Part shown: one piece after another, positions 17,132 to 30,038 of the stretch
Numbering within the stretch: the first letter of the stretch is position 1
Layout of the letters: each line of letters opens with the position of its first letter
Assembly (NCBI GenBank): GCA_031291055.1
Contig: JARLJU010000247.1
Location: 1 to 64,000 of the forward strand
Reading direction: 5' to 3'
DNA: 64,000 nucleotides
From: Rudaea sp.
GTDB taxonomy: Bacteria > Pseudomonadota > Gammaproteobacteria > Xanthomonadales > Rhodanobacteraceae
Position numbers and translations under genes: made by a program
Notes under the pieces: model-generated
Seen by the model: the letters and a program-made list of their open reading frames with translations, nothing else
What the model was told of the DNA's origin: nothing
Database searches by the model: none

Positions 17132-18175
17132 TCAACCTTCCCGGAACACGAAACGCGCCGCGCCGATCTGGATCACGTCTTCGTTGCCGAGCGGCCGCTC
17201 GCGCACCTTCTCCGCGTTCACGCGCGTGCCGTGCTTGCTGCCCAGATCGACCAGGGTGAATCCGGCCATGCTCACCGTGATCTGCGCATGCTTGGGGTCG
17301 ACGCCCGGACCGCCGACGCGAATGTCATTGGAAGTGTCCGCGCCGATGCTCATGGGCTTGAGCGTTAGCGTATAGGTCTGCTTGCCTGCCTCGGGATTCT
17401 GCGGAACCAGCCGCGCCGCGCGAAAGATCTGCGTGGCGCCTTCGGCGGGTGGCGGTCGCGGCGCTGCAGGCCGCGGCGCCTCGGGTCGTGGTGCTTCGGG
17501 GACACTGACCGCGGACATGATCTGGGTCTTGCCAGGTGCCGCTTCGCCGCCGACGATGACGGGCACTTCGTGCGTGCGCGATTGCGCCGCGGCAAGGTCC
17601 GCAGGCGAGAGCGTCGCGCCCTTGTTCGTAATCTGTGCGTTCGCAACGGCTTCCACGGGTGCCGCCACCGGCGCGGCCGCCGGTCGCGCCAGCGGTGCTG
17701 CGTCCAGTTCGCTCTCGGCATGGAACGCCTCGAGGAAACGCGCCTTGAGTTCCAGCGCCCGCGCCCGCGCTTCGGACTTTTCCTTGACGCTGGTTTCGAT
17801 GGCCTTGATGCGTTTCTGGAATTCCTTGTCGTCGAATTCGCCGAGCTTGTTGCGCAATTCCAGTTCCTGCTGATCGAGCTTGACTGCCTCGTGATCGGCC
17901 TCGAACCGGTCGAGCAGGCTGCGCAAGCGCGCGTACTGGTCGCGGGCAGCCTGCTTGAGCGGACTGGCCTGTTCCTCCAGATCGCGCAGCTGTTGTTGAT
18001 AGTCACCGCTTACTCGCTGATATACGGCGGCAGGCACACTGGCCTTGAGCTCGTCCATCGCCTGCAGGCGCTCGCTCAGCTGATCCTGCTTCTGCTTGAG
18101 CGTCTTCAGCGATTCGATCGCAGACAGATCGATGGCGCCCAGCGCCTCCTGCCATTCGTTGTCCTTGCCTGCCAT
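17132..18175 (-). CDS. Coiled-coil protein with C-terminal FHA domain
   Basis: The 347-residue protein has a long, highly charged coiled coil (about 15-165; for example EELKQKQDQLSERLQAM-type heptads and KEFQKRIKAIETSVKEKSE), then a Pro/Ala-rich linker (about 165-255) containing a threonine-rich TQIM stretch. An FHA domain at about 262-347 has phosphothreonine-pocket residues in MSIGADTSNDIRV, DPKHAQITV and DLGSKHGTRVN. It has no enzyme domain. Such a protein could act as a scaffold joining phosphorylated partners. It is 18 bases downstream of the cNMP-FHA gene and six bases upstream of the STAS gene, one operon. Confidence 0.82.
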   Translation of the reverse strand: MAGKDNEWQEALGAIDLSAIESLKTLKQKQDQLSERLQAMDELKASVPAAVYQRVSGDYQQQLRDLEEQASPLKQAARDQYARLRSLLDRFEADHEAVKLDQQELELRNKLGEFDDKEFQKRIKAIETSVKEKSEARARALELKARFLEAFHAESELDAAPLARPAAAPVAAPVEAVANAQITNKGATLSPADLAAAQSRTHEVPVIVGGEAAPGKTQIMSAVSVPEAPRPEAPRPAAPRPPPAEGATQIFRAARLVPQNPEAGKQTYTLTLKPMSIGADTSNDIRVGGPGVDPKHAQITVSMAGFTLVDLGSKHGTRVNAEKVRERPLGNEDVIQIGAARFVFREG

Positions 18176-18193
18176 GGTGCCTCCAGTTCGGAT

Positions 18194-19060
18194 TTACGCG
18201 GTGGCCAACTCGACTTCGACGGAACCGAAGCGCAGCTTGTCGCCGGGTTTCAGAGCGATCGACGCGCCGGTATTCATGCGCTCGCCGTTGACGAAAGTTC
18301 CGTTGGCGCCGCCTTCGTCGCGGACGAAGTATAGAGCCCCCTCGCGGAGAATTTTTGCGTGGCGGCGGCTCAGGGTGCGATTGGCGTCGAACGCACCCAG
18401 ATCGAGATCGGGCGTGGTACCAGTCACTGGGTCCGGACGGCCAATGAGGAATTCGCTGCGCGCCGCATCCAGAGGCAATGCCTGACCGCTGGCATGGCGC
18501 AGGACCAATGTTGGCGCTGCCACGGGCGCCGCGGGCGCGGGCCTGACCTCAGGCGGTGGCGGCGGTGGTTCGCGGGCAGGTTTGGGTGCTGGCACTGCTT
18601 CCGCGACGGGAGCAGGGGCAGGAGCAGCCACTGGCACCTGGACCGCTGCAGCCGGTGCCGCAGCGCGCTGCGCGGCGGCTGCCCTGGCCTTGCCCTGATC
18701 GGAGAGCAGGTCCTGCAGGCGTTGATCCGTGCGCCGCTGACGCGCCGCCATCTTGCGCATCATGCGCACGGCGATTTCCGCATTTTGTCCGAGCACGCCG
18801 GCCAGTGCCGCGCGTTCGATCCGCAGCAGCCGCGACGCCGCTTTCGCCACGGCCGTGACCTGGCGCACCTGATCTTCCAGCAGTTCGGCCTCGCCGAAGA
18901 AGTCACCGGGACCGAGCGCGTCCAGCACTTCGCCACCGACCTGAAGCACCAGGTCGACCTGGCCGGATTCTATGATGTACATGTCGGTGCCGGGCTCGCC
19001 TTGCCTGTACACGGCGGTGCCGGCGGGAACTTCGATAAACGGATCTTTGCTGTTGCTCAT
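18194..19060 (-). CDS. Cyclic-nucleotide-binding domain fused to FHA domain
   Basis: The 288-residue product begins MSNSKDPFIEVPAG; the ATG at 19060 is chosen because upstream residues are arginine-rich and unlike a protein start. Residues 5-115 are a CAP-type cyclic-nucleotide-binding fold with the phosphate-binding cassette region LDALGPGDFFGEAELLEDQVRQ. A helical segment follows, then a Pro/Ala linker (about 155-190). The FHA domain (about 195-285) has FLIGRPDPV, TLSRRHAKI and DEGGANGTFVNG. There is no DNA-binding domain, so it is a sensor/adaptor rather than a CRP-type regulator. It is the first gene of the three-gene minus-strand operon. Confidence 0.87.
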   Translation of the reverse strand: MSNSKDPFIEVPAGTAVYRQGEPGTDMYIIESGQVDLVLQVGGEVLDALGPGDFFGEAELLEDQVRQVTAVAKAASRLLRIERAALAGVLGQNAEIAVRMMRKMAARQRRTDQRLQDLLSDQGKARAAAAQRAAAPAAAVQVPVAAPAPAPVAEAVPAPKPAREPPPPPPEVRPAPAAPVAAPTLVLRHASGQALPLDAARSEFLIGRPDPVTGTTPDLDLGAFDANRTLSRRHAKILREGALYFVRDEGGANGTFVNGERMNTGASIALKPGDKLRFGSVEVELATA

Positions 19061-19201
19061 CGACACGCGTATCCGCAAATGTTGGGGGTCGCGGCGTGGC
19101 CGCCTCGATTTCCGATTATGCCGAGCGCCGCGCAGCTGCCGCAACAACAATGGCCGCACGCGGCCGCCGAGCCGTTCACGATTCGTCACCATTGTCGCGC
19201 A

Positions 19202-19207
19202 TATAGT
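19202..19207 (+). promoter_or_regulatory. Possible -10 box for a leaderless transcript
   Basis: TATAGT ends six bases before the ATG of the secreted esterase gene. A transcript started from this box would begin at or next to the A of the start codon. No Shine-Dalgarno sequence is visible before that ATG, which fits leaderless translation. No convincing -35 box was found, so this is tentative. Confidence 0.35.
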
Positions 19208-19213
19208 TCAGCA

Positions 19214-20140
19214 ATGTTCGCTTCCAGTCTCCCCATCGCTTTCGCGCTGACCCTGGCCAGCGCCAACGCCGGCGCGGCCCAGGGCATGGTCCTGCCGGCA
19301 TGGGTGTGCGCGCATCCTGACGCAATCTTCATAGCCGGCTTCGAGTCCGGGCAAGCGGCGGTTCCGCACGTTCCCTCGCTCGGCAGCGGTGGCGCGTATC
19401 CGGCCAACGTCACGCGCCAGGTAACGGTTCCCGGACTCGGCTCGCAGGTCTATTACCTGCACTTGCCCAGCCACTACACTCCGGATCACTCCTGGCCGTT
19501 GGTCCTGGTCCTGCACGGTGCCGGGGGCCCCGGCACGTCGAGCATGTATGCGCAGCAGGTGCGCGCCGACTGGAGCGTCCTGGCCGACGCACAAGGTTTT
19601 ATCGTCGCCTCGCCGGTGGGAACCGACAGCCAGGGCGGCGGCTGGAATGCGCCGGACGCCAACGGTAATGGCCCCTCCGACTACGATGTGATTGCCGCCG
19701 TGCTTGCCGATGCCCGGTCGGCGTACAACGTCGAGCAGACTCGCATCGCCGGATGGGGATACTCCGCCGGTGGCGAGGTCCTCGACGATATTGTGCTGAC
19801 CGGATGGAGCGGCCTGAACGCGAACTCTTTCGCAGGCTACGCCGTGACCGGCACGGCGCTCGCGGGTTGTCCCACCTACAACACGGTTCAAAGCTGCGTG
19901 CCGGCCAACGCCGCGCGCATCATTCCTCTGGATATCCACATCGGCGCAGCGGACCCGATCTTTACCCAGGGTTATTCAAGCAGCGACAAGAATGCGTTCC
20001 TGGCCGCCGGCTGGAATCTCGGCACCACGCTTTTTTACACCGTATTCACCGATGGCTATCCACCCGGCGGCCACATCTACACAGCCGCTGATCTGCAGCA
20101 GGTCTGGACCAATCTGTGCCCGAATGCCGTCATTCCTTGA
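19214..20140 (+). CDS. Secreted alpha/beta-hydrolase of the PHB depolymerase / feruloyl esterase type
   Basis: The 308-residue protein has a signal peptide (about 1-23, FALTLASANAGAA), then the short motif DAIFIAGFE at residues 36-44, and an esterase domain. The domain has the oxyanion strand LVLVLHGAGGPG, the nucleophile elbow GYSAGG with its serine near residue 183, and a candidate His in PPGGHIY near the C-terminus. The pattern is that of the LpqC/PHB-depolymerase family that splits polymer or acyl esters outside the cell. Two cysteine pairs suggest periplasmic or extracellular folding. The start at 19214 is fixed by the signal peptide; the frame is open much further upstream but only as an antisense shadow. 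Confidence 0.85.
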   Translation: MFASSLPIAFALTLASANAGAAQGMVLPAWVCAHPDAIFIAGFESGQAAVPHVPSLGSGGAYPANVTRQVTVPGLGSQVYYLHLPSHYTPDHSWPLVLVLHGAGGPGTSSMYAQQVRADWSVLADAQGFIVASPVGTDSQGGGWNAPDANGNGPSDYDVIAAVLADARSAYNVEQTRIAGWGYSAGGEVLDDIVLTGWSGLNANSFAGYAVTGTALAGCPTYNTVQSCVPANAARIIPLDIHIGAADPIFTQGYSSSDKNAFLAAGWNLGTTLFYTVFTDGYPPGGHIYTAADLQQVWTNLCPNAVIP

Positions 20141-20204
20141 CGCGCAGTGAACATCCGCTGGCGCAGGATCGGCGCATTGGGATGCACGACTGGGGAGTCG
20201 TCAT

Positions 20205-22286
20205 ATGCCGCGCGCGATCCGATTCGGCTTGTTGCCGCTGATCCTTGCCTCGATCTGGGTTCACGCGTGGGCCGGGGATCTGGTGATTTATGACGATGCC
20301 AGCGAGAACGGCTTCAACCAGGGATGCAGTTTCGATGCGACGCCGAACTTCGCCGAAACCGCGGTCGTTCACAGCGGTACGTTCGGAATCAGCTTCGCCC
20401 CGGCGCAGTTCGGCGCGGTGAGCTGGTGCGCGCCGATGTCGCTGTCGACGACCGACTACAGCGGCATCACGTTCTGGGTCAACGGCGGCGCGTCCGGCGG
20501 ACAGGATTTGCAACTTGTTATCGGCCTGGCAGGCGCTCCGGTCGCCAGCGCTTCCCTGGCGTCCCTGCTGGGACAGGCAATTCCGGCCAACAGCTGGGTG
20601 CCATTGACGGCTTCGTTCGACAATGCGCCGACGCAGTACAGCGGCAATTTCGACCAGATCTCGATTCAGGACAATTCCGGCAACGCCGCCGGCAGTCCGC
20701 AACCGACGGTATATTTCGACGATGCCAGTTTGATTGGCCGCGTCAGTGCGTCCGACGAAATCTTCAAGAACGGTTTTGAGGCAGTCACGACCACGGCAAC
20801 CATTCAGATTCAACAGAACCTGACGGCGTGCACCGGCAACCTGACGACCGAGCGCTACACTTGGCAGGATTCCGGCGGCTGGACGCGCTCGGCGACGCTG
20901 TCGCACAACGACACCAACCAGAACGGTGGCCATGAAGGTGAGCTGTGCGACTACACCTATCATACCGACGCCGCCACTGTGCGCGATGTGCAGGAGCTGA
21001 CGTCAGGCGGTGCGGGTGGATTCGGCTATGTCGTTTCCCATCTGGTTTATCAGTCGGCGGCCTACAATGCTGCCATCTCCCACGACGGCGACGACTCGCC
21101 GCTGGGCCATGGCTTCACGGGCACATATACGCGCCTGCTCAACGGCCGCCATCATGCCATCCTGCGCTTCCAGCTCAACTATCCGCGCTGGGGTGTGCCG
21201 GCAAGCAATATACCGACCAAGTACAACGTGCCTGTAACCATCGACTGGCTGATCGCGACCGGGCGCGATCACCCGCTGTGGAGCGTGACGTACAACCTCA
21301 CTGCCGCGCCGAATCAGGCCATCGAAGCCGACAGCCGCGCACCATACGGCGACATGGCATTCGATGGCGCTGGTTCCGCCGCAGGTTATGGCAACAGCGT
21401 CGGCGGCGTCGCCTGGGGCGACCATTACAAGTTCACGACGACCGGTACACCACCGATGACGCTCAACAGCAGTTGGACGTGGAATCAGCCGAATACCGTC
21501 CCGTATGTATATTTGTGGACACAGAACCCGGCGCCCGATGCGGAAATGGGCATCGTGCAGACTGAAGACATCGCCAAGCAGGATGCAGGCAGCGAGTTCA
21601 GCAATTTCAACTGGAACACCACGTCCACCCTCGCCGGCCAGGGTTGCCCAAGCCAGAATTACGTAATGCCTTGTGTGGATTTCCAATGGGCCTATCAGGC
21701 CAATGCCGACGACGCCGACACCGCGCCTGAGGGCGACAAGCATCTGACCTGGGGCACTGGATATGGCTTTCTCGGTGACACGGCTTACCCGACGGATGGA
21801 TCGCTTGGCACTGGCGTCGGCTGGCCGTACCAGAGCTACAGCACCCACATCACGTTCGGCACGCACAGCGCGTCGGTAACGACTGCACAAGTTACACAAG
21901 TGGAAAATGCGATGTCCTCCACGCTTTCGGCGAGCGTCGGCACAGCGCTGGCCAGTGGCCCCGCCGGCGTCAACCGCGGCGACACGCGCCCCTATCAGCC
22001 AACCGGCTACAACCGCGTCTATGGAACCTGGGAAGTCAATGCTTTCGCGGGGGCCGCGACCGTGACGCTGGATGCCGGCGCAGGTACGCTGGCCAACCCG
22101 ATGTTCGTGGTGCACAACCATGCGGCCACATTGCCGGCAAACGTGACCCTTGACGGCACCGCACTGACGGCGGACGTGGACTATTTCGCCACGGTCGACG
22201 CAGCCAACAGCGACCATGCCGATACACGGCTGTGGATCACGATCAACCGCGCCTGGACGGGCAGCCACGCCCTCACGGTCAATTAG
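20205..22286 (+). CDS. Large secreted protein of unknown function with internal D-E-I-F-x-x-G-F-E motif
   Basis: The 693-residue protein has a clear signal peptide (about 1-23, LLPLILASIWVHAWA). Residues 24-182 look like a beta-sandwich carbohydrate-binding-type domain (FDDASLIG, SGITFWVNGG, QDLQLVIGL). A linker with DEIFKNGFE follows at about 184-192. Residues 200-693 form a large Trp/Tyr/Asn/Gly-rich, mostly beta domain with stretches such as GHGFTGTYTRLLNGRHHAILRFQLNYPRWG. I do not recognise that domain. It follows the secreted esterase by 64 bases in the same direction, so co-secretion is likely. Possibly a polysaccharide-active or surface-binding protein; that is a guess from composition. 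Confidence 0.8.
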   Translation: MPRAIRFGLLPLILASIWVHAWAGDLVIYDDASENGFNQGCSFDATPNFAETAVVHSGTFGISFAPAQFGAVSWCAPMSLSTTDYSGITFWVNGGASGGQDLQLVIGLAGAPVASASLASLLGQAIPANSWVPLTASFDNAPTQYSGNFDQISIQDNSGNAAGSPQPTVYFDDASLIGRVSASDEIFKNGFEAVTTTATIQIQQNLTACTGNLTTERYTWQDSGGWTRSATLSHNDTNQNGGHEGELCDYTYHTDAATVRDVQELTSGGAGGFGYVVSHLVYQSAAYNAAISHDGDDSPLGHGFTGTYTRLLNGRHHAILRFQLNYPRWGVPASNIPTKYNVPVTIDWLIATGRDHPLWSVTYNLTAAPNQAIEADSRAPYGDMAFDGAGSAAGYGNSVGGVAWGDHYKFTTTGTPPMTLNSSWTWNQPNTVPYVYLWTQNPAPDAEMGIVQTEDIAKQDAGSEFSNFNWNTTSTLAGQGCPSQNYVMPCVDFQWAYQANADDADTAPEGDKHLTWGTGYGFLGDTAYPTDGSLGTGVGWPYQSYSTHITFGTHSASVTTAQVTQVENAMSSTLSASVGTALASGPAGVNRGDTRPYQPTGYNRVYGTWEVNAFAGAATVTLDAGAGTLANPMFVVHNHAATLPANVTLDGTALTADVDYFATVDAANSDHADTRLWITINRAWTGSHALTVN

Positions 22287-22338
22287 CGCCGCGCCGGCAA
22301 TTATCGCCAGTTTCGTCTTGCGGGCGCAAACCGCGGAT

Positions 22339-22347
22339 TGCTATAAT
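22339..22347 (+). promoter_or_regulatory. Extended -10 promoter of the atp operon
   Basis: TGCTATAAT is a perfect -10 box with the extended TG motif. A weak -35 candidate, TTGCGG, lies 18 bases further upstream at 22318-22323. It is 152 bases upstream of the chosen atpI start, giving a leader of about 145 bases. No other gene begins between here and atpI. Confidence 0.65.
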
Positions 22348-22498
22348 TGACAACCCGCGCTGCTGGCTGGGATGCCGGGTTGCGCAGCTTGCCAGATTCC
22401 AACACCAAGGCTGATCGAATGCGAAGGTATAACGCTGCCGGCGTGACGCTGGCTGCATGTATCCCTGTCATTCGGCTGGGCCCAGCGTCGGAGTTGCG

Positions 22499-22879
22499 GT
22501 GAGGCAATTGGATTGGCGCGGTCGGTCCCCAGCCTGGGCGTTATGCGCGGCACAGGCGGTCACCACGATGATTGCTGCTGGCATTGCCTGGGTGATTTCG
22601 GACTCAGCGGCAGCCATCGCCGCGCTGTTCGGCGGAATCGTCGTGGTGTTGCCGGCGCTGTATTTTGCGTTTCGCGTCGATCGACGCCACGGCGCAACGC
22701 AGGCAAGGGACATACTCGGGGGTTTTTACCGGGCGGAATTGGGCAAACTGATGCTGACGGCGCTGTTGTTTTTCGTCGGCGCCAGGCTCTTCGGCGATCA
22801 CTTCGCGCCGCTGATGCTGACCAGTGTGGCGTGTGTGGCGATGAATTGGCTGGTCCTGGCGTTTGTGGCGGTCGATTAG
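22499..22879 (+). CDS. atpI: ATP synthase subunit I (AtpI)
   Basis: Accessory protein encoded first in most bacterial atp operons; it helps c-ring assembly or Mg2+ supply. The 126-residue product has four hydrophobic segments with the arrangement typical of AtpI, including the ILGGFYRAELGKLMLTALLFF stretch. The GTG at 22499 is preferred because a GGAG site lies five bases upstream and the resulting MRQLDWRGRSP start gives family length; an upstream in-frame ATG at 22457 would add 14 residues. atpB starts 45 bases downstream. Confidence 0.82.
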   Translation: MRQLDWRGRSPAWALCAAQAVTTMIAAGIAWVISDSAAAIAALFGGIVVVLPALYFAFRVDRRHGATQARDILGGFYRAELGKLMLTALLFFVGARLFGDHFAPLMLTSVACVAMNWLVLAFVAVD

Positions 22880-24244
<1,365 letters not shown>

Positions 24245-24276
24245 TTCGTTCCAGCGTCGCTGTGAGGGTCTAGCTC

Positions 24277-24747
24277 GTGAACATTAACGCCACTCTGTTC
24301 GCCCAGATGATCGTCTTCGGGATCCTCATCTGGGTCACGATGAAGTTCATCTGGCCGCCGCTGAAAACCGCGATGGATGACCGTGCGCTGCGCATCGCCG
24401 AAGGCCTCAGCGCCGCCGAACGCGCGCAGGCCGAGCTGAAGGATGCCGACGCCCGCGTGGCCGATGAGATCAAGAAGGCCCGTGTCCAGGCCAGCGAAAT
24501 CATCGACAAGGCACAACAGCAGGCCAACCTGATTCTGGACAAGGCCAAGGCCGACGCACTGCTTGAAGCCGCGCGCCAAAAAGCGGTTGCGCAGGCCGAG
24601 ATCGACGGCATGGTAGGCAAGGCGCGCGAGTCGTTGCGTGGCCAGGTCGCCGCTCTGGCGATGCAGGGTGCGCAGAAGATCATTCAGCGCGAAATCAATC
24701 CGGATACCCACAAGGCCCTGCTCGATCAACTGGTTGCCGAGATCTAG
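24277..24747 (+). CDS. atpF: F0F1 ATP synthase subunit b
   Basis: Peripheral-stalk subunit: one N-terminal membrane helix (about 5-25) and a long charged coiled coil that reaches the F1 head. The 156-residue length equals E. coli AtpF. Translation starts at GTG (24277), giving [21 protein letters not shown], the canonical N-terminus. It is 32 bases after atpE and three bases before atpH. Confidence 0.97.
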   Translation: MNINATLFAQMIVFGILIWVTMKFIWPPLKTAMDDRALRIAEGLSAAERAQAELKDADARVADEIKKARVQASEIIDKAQQQANLILDKAKADALLEAARQKAVAQAEIDGMVGKARESLRGQVAALAMQGAQKIIQREINPDTHKALLDQLVAEI

Positions 24748-24750
24748 TCG

Positions 24751-25284
24751 ATGAGCGAAACCCTGACTCTGGCGCGACCCTACGCACGCGCGGCATTCGA
24801 AGCGGCCAGCGACGCCAAGTCGCTTGCCGGCTGGTCGCGGAATCTGCGTTTCTCCGCCCAGCTCGTATCCGATGCTCGCATCGGCGGGCTGATCGGCAAT
24901 CCGCGTCTGGGCAATGCCGAGTTGACCGGCTTGCTGCTGCCGCCCGACGAAACCGTGGGCTCGCCGTTCACCGGCTTCCTGAGTCTGCTGGTCGGAAACC
25001 GGCGTGTGCTGCTGCTGCCGGACATCGCCGCGCTGTTCGAGGAATACAAGCGCGAGGCCGAGCATGTGCTGAAAGTGACGCTGCGCACGGCAACACCTGT
25101 GCCTGCGGCGCAGGCCGATGCCATCAAGCTCGCGCTGAAAAAGCGCTTCGGGCTCGAGATCGATCTGGAACAACGCATCGATCCCAGCACGATCGGTGGT
25201 GCCGTGATCGATGCCGGCGACACGGTCATCGACGGCTCGGTGCGCGGGCGGCTCGATCGTCTGCAAAGCGCGTTGGCGCACTAG
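24751..25284 (+). CDS. atpH: F0F1 ATP synthase subunit delta
   Basis: Sits on top of F1 and joins the b-subunit stalk to the alpha/beta hexamer. The 177-residue product shows the family N-terminus (LARPYARAAFEAA) and the C-terminal IDPSTIGGAVIDAGDTVIDGSVRGRLDRL signature. It follows atpF by three bases. The gap to atpA is 116 bases, the largest between I and A in this operon. Confidence 0.96.
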   Translation: MSETLTLARPYARAAFEAASDAKSLAGWSRNLRFSAQLVSDARIGGLIGNPRLGNAELTGLLLPPDETVGSPFTGFLSLLVGNRRVLLLPDIAALFEEYKREAEHVLKVTLRTATPVPAAQADAIKLALKKRFGLEIDLEQRIDPSTIGGAVIDAGDTVIDGSVRGRLDRLQSALAH

Positions 25285-25400
25285 TACGATCAGCCATGAT
25301 CGCGAGGATCAGGAAGCAGCCACCCATGTCTGCACTTTCAATCTAGAATATACTTTTACCATTTGCTGCATCCTTCGCGGGATGCTCACGAGAGAAACCC

Positions 25401-26945
<1,545 letters not shown>

Positions 26946-26946
26946 T

Positions 26947-27021
26947 GTAGGGTGCGTCTTGACGCACCGCCTTTGAACCTCGAAACGAACTGAAGCAGGC
27001 GCATCCGAGATGCGCCCTACG
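26947..27021. repeat. Palindromic REP-like pair between atpA and atpG
   Basis: Two perfect eight-base-pair hairpins, GGTGCGTC-TT-GACGCACC at about 26951-26968 and GGCGCATC-CGA-GATGCGCC at about 26999-27017, are flanked by TAGGG on the left and CCCTA on the right. The whole unit is therefore itself an inverted pair of related hairpins, the layout of REP/BIME-type intergenic elements. It fills nearly all of the atpA-atpG gap. No T run follows, so it is not a classical terminator. Confidence 0.7.
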
Positions 27022-27032
27022 GAAGACATACA

Positions 27033-27896
27033 ATGGCAGGCGCTCGCGAAATCCGGACGAAGATCAAAAGCGTGGCAAACACCCGCAAGGTGACGCGCGC
27101 GCTGGAAATGGTTTCGGCATCGAAAATCCGCAAGGCTCAGGACCTCATGAAGTCCTCGCGTCCGTATGCGCGCGCGATGCGCCAGGTCATCGGCCACCTG
27201 GCCAAGGCCAATTCCGAATACCGGCATCCGTTCCTGCACGAGCGTACCGAAGTCAAACGCGTCGGCTACATCGTCATCTCGACCGATCGCGGCCTGTGCG
27301 GCGGCCTCAACTCGAACCTGTTCCGCAAGCTGCTTGGAGAAATCCGCGCCTGGCAGGAAAGGAAAGTCGAAGTCGATATCGTCGCGATCGGCACCAAGGC
27401 CAATGCTTTCTTCAAACGCCTCAAGGTCAACCTGACCGGCAGCGCTACGCATCTGGGCGAACGCCCGAAGGTCGAACAGCTGATCGGCGTGATCAAGGTG
27501 ATGCTGGACGCCTACAGCACCGGCCGCGTCGATCGCCTGACCCTGGCCTACAACGATTTCGTCAATACGATGACGCAGAAGCCGACGCTGGAGCAGCTGT
27601 TGCCGCTGCCGGCTTCGGCCGCACTCACGACCGTGTATGACTGGGACTACATCTACGAGCCGGATGCGCAGACCGTGCTGGATCACGTGCTGACGCGCTA
27701 CATCGAATCGCTGGTCTATCAGGCGACGCTGGAAAATCTGGCCAGCGAACATGCGGCGCGCATGGTCGCGATGAAGTCGGCCAGCGACAACGCGACCAAG
27801 GCGATCGACAACCTGACCCTGGTGTACAACAAGGCGCGGCAGTCGGCGATCACCCAGGAAATTTCGGAAATTGTCGGCGGTGCGGCGGCAGTTTGA
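27033..27896 (+). CDS. atpG: F0F1 ATP synthase subunit gamma
   Basis: Central rotor shaft of F1. The 287-residue product begins [36 protein letters not shown], the canonical gamma N-terminus, has the [15 protein letters not shown] motif, and ends with the long C-terminal helix [22 protein letters not shown]...[14 protein letters not shown]. Length is normal. It lies between two different palindromic elements, one on each side. Confidence 0.98.
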   Translation: MAGAREIRTKIKSVANTRKVTRALEMVSASKIRKAQDLMKSSRPYARAMRQVIGHLAKANSEYRHPFLHERTEVKRVGYIVISTDRGLCGGLNSNLFRKLLGEIRAWQERKVEVDIVAIGTKANAFFKRLKVNLTGSATHLGERPKVEQLIGVIKVMLDAYSTGRVDRLTLAYNDFVNTMTQKPTLEQLLPLPASAALTTVYDWDYIYEPDAQTVLDHVLTRYIESLVYQATLENLASEHAARMVAMKSASDNATKAIDNLTLVYNKARQSAITQEISEIVGGAAAV

Positions 27897-27905
27897 AATG
27901 TTTTA

Positions 27906-27996
27906 CCTTCTCCCCCGGGAGAAGGTGGCGCGAAGCGCCGGATGAGGGAGCGAGCTTGGTGCGCGCCGGCCCTCACCCCCAACCCGTCTCCCGGTG
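27906..27996. repeat. REP-like intergenic element between atpG and atpD
   Basis: The element begins with CTTCTCCCCCGGGAGAAGG, a near-perfect hairpin, then carries GGCGCGAAGCGCC and GATGAGGG. Its right half has CCCTCACCCC and TCTCCCGGTGGGAGA, another hairpin. The two ends are thus reverse complements of each other in outline (GATGAGGG against CCCTCAC, CTTCTCCC against GGGAGAGG). Sequences of this type recur between genes in Xanthomonadales genomes. The element occupies most of the 146-base gap. Only one copy is seen in this window. Confidence 0.7.
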
Positions 27997-28024
27997 GGAG
28001 AGGGGCCAGTGACGAAGAATTTGA

Positions 28025-29482
<1,458 letters not shown>

Positions 29483-29483
29483 G

Positions 29484-29906
29484 ATGGCTACCATCCGCTG
29501 CGACATCGTCAGCGCCGAAGCCGAGATCTTCCACGGTACGGCCGCGCTGGTCGTCGCCACCGGCGACGAGGGCGAACTGGGCATCGCGCCGCGCCACGCT
29601 CCGCTGATCACGCGGCTCAGGCCAGGCCAGGTGCGCGTGATTGCGGAGAACGGCGATGAGCAGTTCTTCTATGTTTCCGGCGGCATCATCGAAGTCCAGC
29701 CGCAGGTCGTGACGGTGCTCGCCGACACGGCGATCCGCGCCAAGGACCTGGACGAGTCGGCCGCCAATCGCGCGAAGGAAGCGGCCGAACGCCTGCTCGC
29801 CAATCGCACCGATGCGCTGGAAATCGCGCAGGCCCAGATCGAACTGGCGCAGGCCATTGCCCAGCTGCAGGCGATCGAGCGCCTGCGCAAGCAGATGAAG
29901 CACTGA
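29484..29906 (+). CDS. atpC: F0F1 ATP synthase subunit epsilon
   Basis: Central-stalk subunit and inhibitor of ATP hydrolysis. The 140-residue product has the N-terminal beta-sandwich ([34 protein letters not shown]) and the C-terminal helix pair rich in Ala, Glu and Arg. Length matches the family. The start ATG follows the atpD stop by one base. It is the last gene of the operon, with a terminator 27 bases later. Confidence 0.96.
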   Translation: MATIRCDIVSAEAEIFHGTAALVVATGDEGELGIAPRHAPLITRLRPGQVRVIAENGDEQFFYVSGGIIEVQPQVVTVLADTAIRAKDLDESAANRAKEAAERLLANRTDALEIAQAQIELAQAIAQLQAIERLRKQMKH

Positions 29907-29932
29907 TCGGCGCTTTCCGAATCACTTCCAGG

Positions 29933-29962
29933 ACGCCGGCCACAAGCCGGCGTTTTTGTTTT
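29933..29962 (+). terminator. Rho-independent terminator of the atp operon
   Basis: An eight-base-pair stem ACGCCGGC / GCCGGCGT with loop CACAA is followed by TTTTTGTTTT. It lies just after atpC and before glmU. Confidence 0.92.
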
Positions 29963-30038
29963 CGCAGATCATTTCTTTGCCCGCGCCAGGGCCGCAAAAA
30001 GCTCGAATGCCGTCCCCTGTCTGCGCTATCGTAGGCAC

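Noticed and set aside
18359..19213. A long extension upstream of the secreted esterase
   Set aside because: Antisense to the cNMP-FHA gene; the signal peptide fixes the start at 19214.
22347..22352. TTGACA just after the atp -10 box as a -35 element
   Set aside because: It lies downstream of a perfect extended -10 and has no matching -10 at the right distance.
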